Shown: positions 7,143-14,580 of the stretch, in pieces
Layout of the letters: every line of letters starts with the position of its first letter
Numbering within the stretch: position 1 is the stretch's first letter
NCBI GenBank assembly: GCA_946479205.1
Contig: CAMLFJ010000010.1
Coordinates: forward strand, 1-17,300
Direction: 5' to 3'
Length of the DNA stretch: 17,300 bases
DNA from: an uncultured bacterium
GTDB taxonomy: Bacteria; Methylomirabilota; Methylomirabilia; Rokubacteriales; CSP1-6
Program-made: the position numbers and the translations under genes
Notes under the pieces: generated by a model
What the model was told of the DNA's origin: nothing
The model's database searches: none
What the model saw: the letters and a program-made list of their open reading frames with translations, nothing else

Positions 7143-7151
7143 GCGGCGGCC

Positions 7152-8147
7152 TTACGTGTCGTGCTTGAAGTGGCGGAGGATCTCGAGGAAGGTCTCGACG
7201 ATGCGCGGATCCCAGTAGCCCGCGTCGGTTTCGCGAATCAGCGTGGAGACCGCTTCCGACCGCGGGAGCGCCGCCTTGTACGGGCGGTCGGTGTGTAGCG
7301 CGTCGAAGACGTCCACCACCGAGATGATGCGCGCGCCCAGGGGGATCGCCTCGCCCTTCAGCCCGTCCGGGTAGCCGGAGCCGTCCCACTTCTCGTGGTG
7401 GTGGCGCATGATCGGGCGCACCAGCTCCATGCTGCGCAGCCCCAGGACGAGATCGGAGCCGGCGCCGGGATGGGCGCGGATGCGCTCGTACTCCATGGGA
7501 TCGAGCGGCCCGGGCTTCAAGAGGATCCCGTCGGGCACCGCGATCTTGCCGAGGTCGTGCAGGTACCCGCCCAGGCGCAGCGAGCGGACCATCTCCGGAT
7601 CGAGCCCGAGCGCCTCGCCCACCGCCACCGCGTAGCGCGACAGCCGGTCGCAGTGGCCGAGCGTGTACGGATCGCGCGCCTCGATGGTGAGCGCCAGCGT
7701 GGTGATCACCGCCTCGGCCCGCTCGAGCTGGCTCAGCAGCAGGCGGACCCGCAGCAGCGCGGCCAGGCGGGTGCGCAGCTCGACGAACGCCACCGGCTTG
7801 GTGAAGAAGTCGTCGGCCCCCGCGGCGAGCCCGGCCACCCGCGCCTCCAGGTCGCCGACCGCGGTGAGGATGACCACCGGCATCAGCTCGTAGCGCGGAT
7901 CGGCCTTGAGCCGGGCGCAGAGCTCGATGCCGCTCATGGCCCCGAGATGCACGTCGGTGAGCACCAGGTCCGGGCTCACCACGTTGAGCGCCTCGAGCGC
8001 CTGCTCGGCGGAGGCGGCCATGAGCAGCCGGTAGCCGAGCGTGCCGAGCAGCCCCGAGAGGACCTCGCGGATGTGCGCGTCGTCCTCGACCACCAGGATG
8101 GTCGGCCGATCGGGCGGGGTCGCTTCGAGATCGAGGCTAGCGCTCAT
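7152..8147 (-). CDS. Response regulator with HD-GYP c-di-GMP phosphodiesterase output (RpfG-like)
   Basis: The 331-residue protein has two domains. The receiver (about 15-133) has acidic pocket E21/D22/D23, phospho-acceptor D65 in LVLTDVHLG, T95 and K117 (FTKP). The HD-GYP domain (about 145-325) has the metal-binding YLHDLGKI (H197, D198), RHHHEKWDGSGYPDG (248-262) with intact G258-Y259-P260, and VVDVFDALHTDRPYK. All hallmark residues are present, so an active phosphodiesterase that degrades cyclic di-GMP under two-component control is expected. No sensor kinase lies in the window. The gene start overlaps the end of the alpha/beta hydrolase gene by 11 bp, suggesting translational coupling. 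Its stop converges on that of the FAD gene across 9 bp, where I see no terminator hairpin. Confidence 0.95.
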   Translation of the reverse strand: MSASLDLEATPPDRPTILVVEDDAHIREVLSGLLGTLGYRLLMAASAEQALEALNVVSPDLVLTDVHLGAMSGIELCARLKADPRYELMPVVILTAVGDLEARVAGLAAGADDFFTKPVAFVELRTRLAALLRVRLLLSQLERAEAVITTLALTIEARDPYTLGHCDRLSRYAVAVGEALGLDPEMVRSLRLGGYLHDLGKIAVPDGILLKPGPLDPMEYERIRAHPGAGSDLVLGLRSMELVRPIMRHHHEKWDGSGYPDGLKGEAIPLGARIISVVDVFDALHTDRPYKAALPRSEAVSTLIRETDAGYWDPRIVETFLEILRHFKHDT

Positions 8148-8931
8148 CGAGGGTCCGCTCCATCCACGCCAGCATGTCCTTGAACGGCCGTTCCCAGCCC
8201 TCCTCCAGCATCAGCATGTGGGCGTGGCCGGACGCCTCCTGGTACTCCGCGCGGTAGCGGGCGGCGATCCGTCGCTGGAGCCGAGCGGGCGTGATGCGGT
8301 CCTGGTCGGCGCCCACGACCAGCGTCGGACAGCGGATCGCGTCCGCGTCCACCGCGAGGCCGCCCAGCGCCAGCTCGCGGGCGGCGCGGCCCGACTCGGC
8401 CCCGAAGCGCGGGAAGGCCCAGTCGCGCTGCTCGGGCGAGAGGCCGTTGAGGAACAGGAAGTCGGCGTCGGCGCGGCTCACCGAGAAAGCGCGGCCGCCG
8501 AGCATGGCGGGCACGTAGCGGGCCATGCGCGCCAGCACCGGCCACGCGATGGCGTTGATCCCGCGGGGCGGCGCGCTGGCGACGAACACCGCCGCCACCA
8601 CCCCGCCGCCCTCGACCGCCTTCTGGGCGATCAGCCCGCCCATCGAGTGGCCGACGAGCACCGTCTCCCCGAGGTGATCGAGACAGCGCCGCACGTCCGC
8701 GACGTAGTCCGCGAGGGTCACGCGTCCGAGGCCGCCGGGCGCCGGGCTCGGGCCGTGCCCGCGGAGGTCGAGCGCCCAGGCATCCCAGCCGGCCTGAGCG
8801 GCCGCGTCGAGGTAGTTCCGGAAGTACCAGCTCCCGCCCCACATGCCGTGCACGAAGAGGACGGACCGCGAGCGGGGCCGTCCCGCGGGGGCGGCGTGCT
8901 CGAGGCTCAGGTCGCCGATACGCTCGGCCAT
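8137..8931 (-). CDS. Alpha/beta-fold hydrolase
   Basis: This is a soluble serine hydrolase of 264 residues. The oxyanion-hole motif is FVHGMWGG (26-33), followed by DLRGHGPS (55-62). The nucleophile elbow is VGHSMGG with S96, the acid is D211 in VVGADQDRITP, and the base is H236 or H238 in SGHAHMLMLE. Length and motifs fit the general alpha/beta-hydrolase 1/6 groups (esterases, lipases, C-C hydrolases); the substrate cannot be read from sequence. No signal peptide is seen, so it is cytoplasmic. It shares an operon with the HD-GYP response regulator, whose start codon lies inside its 3' end. There is no ribosome site before ATG 8931, and a -10-like TAAGAT lies close by, so the mRNA may be leaderless. 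Confidence 0.88.
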   Translation of the reverse strand: MAERIGDLSLEHAAPAGRPRSRSVLFVHGMWGGSWYFRNYLDAAAQAGWDAWALDLRGHGPSPAPGGLGRVTLADYVADVRRCLDHLGETVLVGHSMGGLIAQKAVEGGGVVAAVFVASAPPRGINAIAWPVLARMARYVPAMLGGRAFSVSRADADFLFLNGLSPEQRDWAFPRFGAESGRAARELALGGLAVDADAIRCPTLVVGADQDRITPARLQRRIAARYRAEYQEASGHAHMLMLEEGWERPFKDMLAWMERTLDER

Positions 8932-8939
8932 GGGCGGCT

Positions 8940-8945
8940 ATCTTA
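8940..8945 (-). promoter_or_regulatory. Candidate -10 element of a leaderless promoter (TAAGAT)
   Basis: In the 36-bp gap between the M20 peptidase stop and the hydrolase start, the minus strand reads GCGTAAGATAGCCGCCC and then ATG. TAAGAT as a -10 would place transcription start two or three bases before ATG 8931, giving a leaderless transcript. No -35 and no TGn extension is present, so this is tentative. Confidence 0.28.
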
Positions 8946-8967
8946 CGCCAAGCGGAGGGCGAACGGG

Positions 8968-10113
8968 TCAGGCCGCGGCGTTGAGGCGGACGGTCTCGAC
9001 GAGGAGCCCGGCGGTGAGCACGAGATCGCGCACGTCCACCCACTCGTTCACGGTGTGGATCTCCCGCATGCCGCAGGCCAGGTTGGCGACCTCGAGGCCG
9101 CGCTCCACGAAGACGTTGGCGTCGGAGCCGCCCCCGGTGCCGCGGGTCGCGCAGGCCCGCCCCATCGCGCCTGCCGCGGACTGCACCAGGCGGACGATCC
9201 CTGCCTCGTCGCGGATGTCGAGCCGGCCGTATTGCCGGTCGATTTGCGCCTCCACCCGCGCCTGGTACTGCCGGTCGCCCACCTGCACGCGGTGCCGGGC
9301 CGCCGCCTCGTCGAAGCAGCGCCGCATGTGCTCGGTCTGGGCCGCGAGCTTCTCGAGGCTCAGGCTGCGCGTCTCGCCCCGGATCATCACGCCGGCGGGG
9401 ACGATGTTGCCGGCGAGCCCGCCCTGGATGACGCCGAGGTTCGCGGTGGTCTCCGCGTCCAGACGGCCGAGCTTCATCGCCGCGATGGCCTCGGCCGCGA
9501 TGCGGATCGCGCTCATCCCCTGCTCCGGGCAGATGCCCGCGTGGGCCGCGAGGCCGTGGACGTTGAAGGTCATGCGATTCGCGGCGGGCGCGCGGGTGAT
9601 CAGCTCGCAGACCCCGTCCACGTCCAGCACCAGGCCCCGCTTCGCGCGGAGGCGGCCGGTGTCGAAGTTCTTGGCGCCCAGCAGCCCGTTCTCCTCGCAG
9701 ATCGTGAGCACGACCTCGAGATCGCCGTGCGGGACGCGGCCCTCGCGGAGGACGCGCACCGCCTCCAGGATCGCCACCACCCCCGCCTTGTCGTCGCCGC
9801 CCAGCACGCTGGTGCCGTCGGTGCGGATCACGTCGCCCTCGACCACCGGGTGGATGGCCTCGGCCGGTCCCACCGTGTCCATGTGGCCCGAGAGCAGGAA
9901 GGGCGGGGCGCCCGGCGTGTTGCCCGGGAAGCGCGCGAGCAGGTTGCCGGTATCGCCGCCGATCTTCTCCCCCGCGCCGTCCACCTCGACGCTCGCGCCC
10001 ATCGCCTTGAGAATGCCCTCGAGCCGCCGCGCGATCGTACCCTCGCGCCGGGAGAGGCTCGAGATCGACACCAGCTCCAGAAACTCGTCCTTGAGTCTCG
10101 CCGCGTTGATCAT
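8968..10113 (-). CDS. M20 family metallopeptidase (PepT/YqjE-like)
   Basis: This 381-residue zinc peptidase has all five M20 metal-site regions: H77 in LLSGHMDTV with D79, D107 in GGDDKAG, the catalytic E140/E141 pair in TICEENG, D164 in LVLDVDG, and H353 in REIHTVNE. The lid/dimerisation domain lies between about 180 and 290 and includes the HGLAAHAG strand (186-193). Overall it resembles tripeptidase T and the peptidase T-like YqjE group, so it probably cleaves small peptides in the cytoplasm. ATG 10113 overlaps the stop of the upstream hydrolase as ATGA, and AGGAAGG precedes it. A longer open frame extends upstream only across other genes. It is the last gene of the TldD operon. Confidence 0.92.
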   Translation of the reverse strand: MINAARLKDEFLELVSISSLSRREGTIARRLEGILKAMGASVEVDGAGEKIGGDTGNLLARFPGNTPGAPPFLLSGHMDTVGPAEAIHPVVEGDVIRTDGTSVLGGDDKAGVVAILEAVRVLREGRVPHGDLEVVLTICEENGLLGAKNFDTGRLRAKRGLVLDVDGVCELITRAPAANRMTFNVHGLAAHAGICPEQGMSAIRIAAEAIAAMKLGRLDAETTANLGVIQGGLAGNIVPAGVMIRGETRSLSLEKLAAQTEHMRRCFDEAAARHRVQVGDRQYQARVEAQIDRQYGRLDIRDEAGIVRLVQSAAGAMGRACATRGTGGGSDANVFVERGLEVANLACGMREIHTVNEWVDVRDLVLTAGLLVETVRLNAAA

Positions 10114-10859
10114 CGGATCCTTCCTGTCGGGACGGTTCGGCCCGCGGGGGCCGCGTGGGGCAGATGGGCGAGCAGCCAGCGAAGGCTTTCCTCGATCGCT
10201 TCGCGGCGGTGCGCCGGCTCGCTGAGCCGGTGATCGGCGCCCGCGATCACGTGCAGGCGCTTCGGGTCGCGGGCGCGCTCGAAGAGCATGCGCCCGTGCG
10301 CGGGCGGCACCACCTCGTCGCGGTCGGCCTGGATGACGAGCACGCGCGCGACGCCCGCGGGCGCCTCGGCCCGGAGGCCGCGCCGGACCTCGGCGACCAG
10401 GGCGGCGCCCGCCTCGCCCGGATCGGCGTGGGCCAGATCGCGGAGCGCCGCGGGGGCGTTCCAGGTGACCACCGGCCGCGGGGTGGCCGCCGAGCCGCGG
10501 CTCGCGGCCCAGAGCGCGACGTAGCCGCCGAGGCTCGAGCCGAGCAGCCCGAAGCGGCCGTCGAGCTCCGGCCGGGTGGCGAGATGGGCCAGGACCGCGT
10601 CCAGGTCGGCGATCCGGCTCTCGATGGTCGCCTCCCGCGCGAGCCCACCGGACTCTCCGCTGCCCCGGAAGTCGAACCGCGCGAGGGCGAGGCCGGCCGC
10701 GGGCACCTCGCGCGCGAGCTGCAGGTACTTGTCGCTGTCCTTGGAGGCGCCCATGCCGTGACAGGCGATCACGCAGGAGCCGGGGAGATCGTCGGGCAGG
10801 TGCAGGACGCCGCTCACGTCGTCGGCGCCGACGGGCACCGTGAAGCGGTGCTCGCTCAC
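10110..10859 (-). CDS. Alpha/beta hydrolase (serine aminopeptidase S33/dienelactone hydrolase-like)
   Basis: The gene encodes a 249-residue cytoplasmic serine hydrolase. The sequence ACHGMGASKDS (32-42) forms the oxyanion region, ARFDFRGSGESGG (60-72) follows, and the nucleophile is S109 in LLGSSLGGYVA. The acid is D181 in IQADRDEVVP and the base is H210 in AGADHRLSEP. The fold is certain, whereas peptidase versus esterase activity is not. Start GTG 10859 overlaps the TatD stop (GTGA) and the gene ends in ATGA with the M20 start, so it is translationally coupled on both sides. That packing among peptidase-type genes favours a role in the same peptide pathway, which is an inference from position. 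Confidence 0.87.
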   Translation of the reverse strand: MSEHRFTVPVGADDVSGVLHLPDDLPGSCVIACHGMGASKDSDKYLQLAREVPAAGLALARFDFRGSGESGGLAREATIESRIADLDAVLAHLATRPELDGRFGLLGSSLGGYVALWAASRGSAATPRPVVTWNAPAALRDLAHADPGEAGAALVAEVRRGLRAEAPAGVARVLVIQADRDEVVPPAHGRMLFERARDPKRLHVIAGADHRLSEPAHRREAIEESLRWLLAHLPHAAPAGRTVPTGRIR

Positions 10860-11638
10860 GCCCAGACGATGTCGAAGACGCGGCAGGTGTTGACGGTGAG
10901 CTCGTACATCGCCTCGTCCACCGGCAGTCGCTTGATCTTCGCCACTTCTTCGGCCACCCGCGCGACCAGCCACGGCCCCGAGGTGACGTTCTCGAACTCG
11001 CCCTGGTATTGCCAGGGCGCGTCGCTCTCGACCAGCAGCGACTCGATCGGGACCGCCTCGACCATCTCGCGATCACGGTCGCGGTAGACCAGGTCCGGCG
11101 TCACCGAGACCATGAAGCCCGCCTCCACGATCTCGCGGGTGACCTCGGCGGTGGCCTTGTGCCAGTGGAACACCGCGCGCTCCACCCCGCGGCGCTTGAG
11201 GATCGCGAGGGCGTCCGCGGCCGCGCCGTGGGGCGCGTGCAGGATGATCGGCAGGTCGTAGCGGCCGGCGAGGTCGGTCAGGCGCTCGAGGCGCGCCCGC
11301 GCCTCGCGGCGCACCGCGTCCGCGTCGGAGGCCGCCCCGAGGCCGTACCACGGCAGCCCGACCTCGCCGACCGCGACGAGCCGCGCGTGATTGGCGTGGA
11401 TCTGCGCCTCCACCGCCTCCAGGTCCTCGCGGGTGAGCTTCCACTCGGGATGAAAGCCCAGCGCGGGCCACACCGCCTTGGCGTTCTCCGCGGCGGCCCT
11501 AAGAGTCCGCTCGTTGGTGGCCTGATCGCAGCCGACCGCGACCGCTCCCCACACGTTGTGCTCGGTGGCGCGGATGACGGTGCCGCGGACGTCGGCGAAG
11601 GCCGGATCGTGCAGGTGGCAGTGGCTGTCGATGATCAC
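10856..11638 (-). CDS. TatD family metal-dependent hydrolase
   Basis: The 260-residue TIM-barrel hydrolase shows the TatD/YcfH metal site: H6 and H8 in DSHCHLHD, E92 in AVGEVGLPW, H134 in IILHAPHG, H158 or H160 in FHWHK, and D206 in LVESDAPW. TatD relatives are metal-dependent DNases, including 3' exonucleases and D-aminoacyl-tRNA deacylase-like enzymes; the in vivo substrate of this branch is unknown. Length is normal. Start GTG 11638 overlaps the TldE stop as GTGA, and the TatD stop overlaps the next GTG the same way. No signal peptide is present. Being embedded in a TldD/TldE/peptidase operon is less usual than its common placement near metG or DNA replication genes. Confidence 0.9.
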   Translation of the reverse strand: MIIDSHCHLHDPAFADVRGTVIRATEHNVWGAVAVGCDQATNERTLRAAAENAKAVWPALGFHPEWKLTREDLEAVEAQIHANHARLVAVGEVGLPWYGLGAASDADAVRREARARLERLTDLAGRYDLPIILHAPHGAAADALAILKRRGVERAVFHWHKATAEVTREIVEAGFMVSVTPDLVYRDRDREMVEAVPIESLLVESDAPWQYQGEFENVTSGPWLVARVAEEVAKIKRLPVDEAMYELTVNTCRVFDIVWA

Positions 11639-12969
11639 GAGCCGGCCACCGTCATCCGGCCGATCAGCAGCGTCGGGGCGGAGGTGCGGTCCCGGAACAC
11701 CAGATCGTTGCCGATGCCCTCCACCGCGTGGAACATGTCGAGCAGGTTGCCCGCGATGGTGATCTCCTCCACCGGGTAGGCCAGCTCCCCGTTCTCGATC
11801 CAGAGGCCCGCGGCGCCGCGCGAGTAGTCCCCGGTGACCCCGTTGACCCCGAAGCCGATCAGCTCGGTGACGTAGAGGCCGTTCTTCACGCTCCGGATCA
11901 GGTCCACCGGATCCCGATCGCCCGCCTGGAGATGGAGATTGGTGGTGGAGACGCTCACCCCGCTGCCGTCGCGGGCCGCGTGGTGGGTGGACGGCAGGCC
12001 CAGCTTCCGGCCGCTGTAGGTGTCGAGCAGGTACGAGCGCAGCATGCCCTGCTCCACGACCACGGTGCGCCGCACCGGCAGCCCCTCGCCGTCGAACGGG
12101 CGCGAGCCGAGGGCCCCCGGGATGGTGCCGTCGTCCACGATGGTCACCGACGGGGCCGCGATGCGCTCGCCCAGCTTGCCCACCAGGAACGAGGCGCGCC
12201 GGTAGAGGGCGGGGCCGGCGGCGGCGCCCGCGATGTGCCGCACGAGGCCGGCCGCCATCTCGGGGTCGAAGATCACCGGTACCTCCGCGGTCTTCACCTG
12301 CCGCGCCCCGAGCCGGCGCACCGCGCGACGCGCGGCGGTGCGGCCGATCTCCTCCGGCGCCTCGAGCAGCGCGCGCTTGCGGGTGACGTGGTACCAGGAG
12401 TCGCGCTGCATCTCCCCGTTCTCGCTCGCCACCGGGGAGACCGCGAGGCTGAACGAGGACGTCTCGTACTCGCCCGCGAAACCGTGGCTGGTGGCGTAGG
12501 CGTAGCGCGCGCGCCGGTCGCTGAAGTCGCCGCCCTCGGAGTTGGTGATGCGGGGATCGGCCTCGAGCGCGGCCGCCTCGCAGCGGCGGGCCAGCTCGAT
12601 CTTCTCCTCGGGGGTGAGATCGTGGCCGCGCGCGTCGTGGAGATCGAGCTGCGGCACCTGCCCGGCCAGCTCCGTGGCGTCGGGCAGGCCGCCCATCTCG
12701 TCCGGGCTCGTGATGCGCGCGAGCGAGACCGCCTCGTCCACCAGGCGCGCCATCGACTCGGGGGTGAGATCGGACGTGGAGGCGGCCGCGACCGACTTGC
12801 CCACGAAGACCCGCAGCGCCATGTGCTGCTCGCGCGCGTGCTTGACGGTGTCCACCTGGCCCAGGCGCACCTGGGCCGAGAAGGACTGGTCCGCCACCAC
12901 GAAGGCGTCGGCGGCGGTCGCGCCCCGGCGCGTGGCCTGCTGCAGGAGATCCGCGAGCAGCTCGCGCAT
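11635..12969 (-). CDS. pmbA: TldE/PmbA, partner subunit of TldD metalloprotease
   Basis: At 444 residues this is a normal-length TldE (PmbA), the non-catalytic half of the TldD/TldE heterodimer that digests peptides threaded through its central pore. It finishes microcin B17 maturation and CcdA antitoxin turnover in E. coli. Family features are the N-terminal FSAQVRLGQVDTVKHAREQ stretch (30-48), VTIVDDGTIPGALGSRPFDGEG, the S-T-x-N-L-H region in GVSVSTTNLHLQAG, LIRSVKNGLYVTELIGFGVN, and the C-terminal EITIAGNLLDMF with FRDRTSAPTLLIGRMTVAG. The HExxxH zinc motif is absent, as expected of this subunit. It starts 5 bp after the tldD stop and its own stop overlaps the TatD start. Confidence 0.94.
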   Translation of the reverse strand: MRELLADLLQQATRRGATAADAFVVADQSFSAQVRLGQVDTVKHAREQHMALRVFVGKSVAAASTSDLTPESMARLVDEAVSLARITSPDEMGGLPDATELAGQVPQLDLHDARGHDLTPEEKIELARRCEAAALEADPRITNSEGGDFSDRRARYAYATSHGFAGEYETSSFSLAVSPVASENGEMQRDSWYHVTRKRALLEAPEEIGRTAARRAVRRLGARQVKTAEVPVIFDPEMAAGLVRHIAGAAAGPALYRRASFLVGKLGERIAAPSVTIVDDGTIPGALGSRPFDGEGLPVRRTVVVEQGMLRSYLLDTYSGRKLGLPSTHHAARDGSGVSVSTTNLHLQAGDRDPVDLIRSVKNGLYVTELIGFGVNGVTGDYSRGAAGLWIENGELAYPVEEITIAGNLLDMFHAVEGIGNDLVFRDRTSAPTLLIGRMTVAGS

Positions 12970-12974
12970 GCGGC

Positions 12975-14411
12975 TCAGACCTGGGTTCCGCCGACCGTCA
13001 TCCGGTCGATGCGGATCGTGGGGAGGCCGACGCCGACCGGGACCGACTGGCCGTCCTTGCCGCAGGTGCCGACGCCCTCGTCGAGCTTGAGATCGTGGCC
13101 GACCCGGCTCACCCGCGTGAGCGCCTCGGGCCCGTTTCCGATCAGGGTTGCGCCTTTCACCGGGCGGGTCACGCGGCCGTCCTCGATCAGGTAGGCCTCG
13201 CTCGCCGAGAACACGAAGCGGCCGTTGGTGATGTCCACCTGGCCGCCGCCGAAGTTCACCGCGTAGAGTCCCTTGGTCACTCCGCGGATGATGTCGGCGG
13301 GCTCGTCCTCTCCGGCCAGCATGAAGGTATTGGTCATGCGCGGCATCGGAGGATGCGCATAGGACTCCCGCCGGCCGTTGCCGGTGACCTCCATGCCCAT
13401 GAGCCGCGAGTTGAGCCGGTCTTGCAGGTATCCGCGGAGGATGCCCTTCTCGATGAGCACGTTCCTCCGCGTCGGCACGCCCTCGTCGTCCACGTTGAGC
13501 GAGCCGCGGCGATTCTGGATGGTGCCGTCGTCCACCACCGTCACCAGCTCCGAGGCCACCGACTGGCCGAGCCGTCCCGAGAACGCGGAGGTCTTCTTGC
13601 GGTTAAAATCGCCCTCGAGGCCGTGGCCCACCGCCTCGTGGAGCAGGATGCCGGGCCAGCCCGGTCCCAGCACCACCGTCATCTCCCCCGCGGGCGCGTC
13701 CACCGCGTCGAGCTTCATGAGGGCCTGACGCACCGCCTCGCCGGTGAAGCGCTTCCAGCGGTCCTGCTCGAGGAAGAAGTCGAAGGCGACCCGCCCGCCG
13801 CCGCCGAAGCTGCCGATCTCGCGCTTGGCTCCGTCCTCCACGATCACGGTGACGTTGAGCCGGGTGAGCGGGCGCACGTCGCCGACCGTCCAGCCCGACG
13901 GCGTCGCGATCATGATCACCACTTCCTCGCTGCCGAGGGTCGCGATGACCTGGCGCACGCGCGGATCGAGCGCGCGGGCCTCCGCGTCCATCCGGCCGAG
14001 GAGCTTGAGCTTGCGGTCCAGGTCGGCCGAGGTGGGGGGCTCGGCCAGCGAGTAGAGATCGTGCGGGGGGCCGTCGCCGCCCACCGCCACCACCGCCGAG
14101 GTCGAGGCCCGATCCGCGATCGCGCGCGCCTGGCGCGCGGCTTCCTCGAGATTCGGCAACGCCAGGTCGTCGGTGTGCGCGTAGCCGGTGCGCTCGCCGG
14201 ACTGGGCCCGGAGGCCCGCCCCCTGGCTCACGTGGCGGGCCGCCTTCTTGACCGAGCCCTCCTCCAGGACCAGCTCCTCGCTGATCCGGTACTCGAGGAA
14301 GAGGTCCGCGTGGTCCACGCGGCCGGCCAGGGTCGAGCCGAGCAGCCGCTCCATGGTCCCCGCGTTGAGGCCGAACCGGTCCGCGAAAAAGCGCTCGGGG
14401 CGCGCTAGCAT
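12975..14411 (-). CDS. tldD: TldD, zinc metalloprotease subunit
   Basis: The 478-residue protein has the TldD zinc site: HEAVGHGLEGD with H258, E259 and H263, plus C450 in EGVGTCGKDGQ, the third ligand in the E. coli enzyme. Other family marks are TVVDDGTIQNRRGSLNVDDEG (291-311), GKLYAVNFGGGQVD-type sequence (GLYAVNFGGG, 381-390) and the C-terminal PVKGATLIGNGPEAL. All catalytic residues seem intact, so it should be an active cytoplasmic peptidase with TldE. The start ATG 14411 has AAGGAG six bases upstream. It leads a five-gene operon (TldD, TldE, TatD, serine hydrolase, M20 peptidase). No small precursor-peptide gene that it might process was found beside it. Confidence 0.95.
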   Translation of the reverse strand: MLARPERFFADRFGLNAGTMERLLGSTLAGRVDHADLFLEYRISEELVLEEGSVKKAARHVSQGAGLRAQSGERTGYAHTDDLALPNLEEAARQARAIADRASTSAVVAVGGDGPPHDLYSLAEPPTSADLDRKLKLLGRMDAEARALDPRVRQVIATLGSEEVVIMIATPSGWTVGDVRPLTRLNVTVIVEDGAKREIGSFGGGGRVAFDFFLEQDRWKRFTGEAVRQALMKLDAVDAPAGEMTVVLGPGWPGILLHEAVGHGLEGDFNRKKTSAFSGRLGQSVASELVTVVDDGTIQNRRGSLNVDDEGVPTRRNVLIEKGILRGYLQDRLNSRLMGMEVTGNGRRESYAHPPMPRMTNTFMLAGEDEPADIIRGVTKGLYAVNFGGGQVDITNGRFVFSASEAYLIEDGRVTRPVKGATLIGNGPEALTRVSRVGHDLKLDEGVGTCGKDGQSVPVGVGLPTIRIDRMTVGGTQV

Positions 14412-14580
14412 TTCCGTCTCCTTGGAGGTCTCAAAGGGGCTTCATCCTAGCATCGGCTCCGGGGGGGACCCCCATGTTTAGTGCCCGCTTCGGCACGTGG
14501 TCGAACGTCGGGTACGACTGTTTCGATTATCTCAGATGTGTCCACGTCTTGCGCGCGCCGACCTCGGACGCGAGTCGAGA
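14412..14580. other. Intergenic region between the BtuF-like gene and the TldD operon
   Basis: This 169-bp stretch is the largest gap in the window and is less GC-rich than the genes. It holds the candidate TldD promoter (14444-14452), a G5-A-C5 dyad (14463-14473), a GTGCC/GGCAC stem with a 6-base loop (14481-14496), and an AT-rich patch around 14518-14536 that includes a minus-strand GATAAT (14526-14531). Either GATAAT or TGCTAGGAT could drive TldD. Neither hairpin has a T-tract on either strand, so a classical terminator for the BtuF-like gene is not seen. I find no convincing small open reading frame. Confidence 0.5.
14444..14452 (-). promoter_or_regulatory. Candidate extended -10 promoter of the TldD operon (TGCTAGGAT)
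   Basis: Minus-strand TGCTAGGAT, preceded by A as in the two related sites, would start transcription near 14437. The leader of about 26 bases ends in AAGGAGACGGAA before ATG 14411. The position of a -35 is occupied by a run of G and C (14461-14473), so a TGn-dependent promoter is more likely than a classical one. Confidence 0.42.

Noticed and set aside
7143..7151. Terminator between the convergent FAD and HD-GYP genes
   Set aside because: Only 9 bp separate the stops, with no inverted repeat and no T-run.
8041..10233. 730-codon plus-strand open frame over the hydrolases and M20 peptidase
   Set aside because: It is low-complexity and antisense to three well-supported genes, with no motif.
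10114..11076. Upstream extension of the M20 peptidase frame
   Set aside because: It runs across the serine hydrolase and TatD genes out of frame. ATG 10113 with its ribosome site and ATGA overlap is clearly the start.
14526..14531. GATAAT as the main TldD promoter
   Set aside because: It resembles a -10 but lacks a TG extension and a -35. The TGCTAGGAT site nearer the gene matches the pattern seen at other genes, so GATAAT is kept only as an alternative.
14412..14580. A RiPP precursor gene for TldD/TldE in the intergenic gap
   Set aside because: No small open frame with a ribosome site and a leader/core pattern could be found on either strand.
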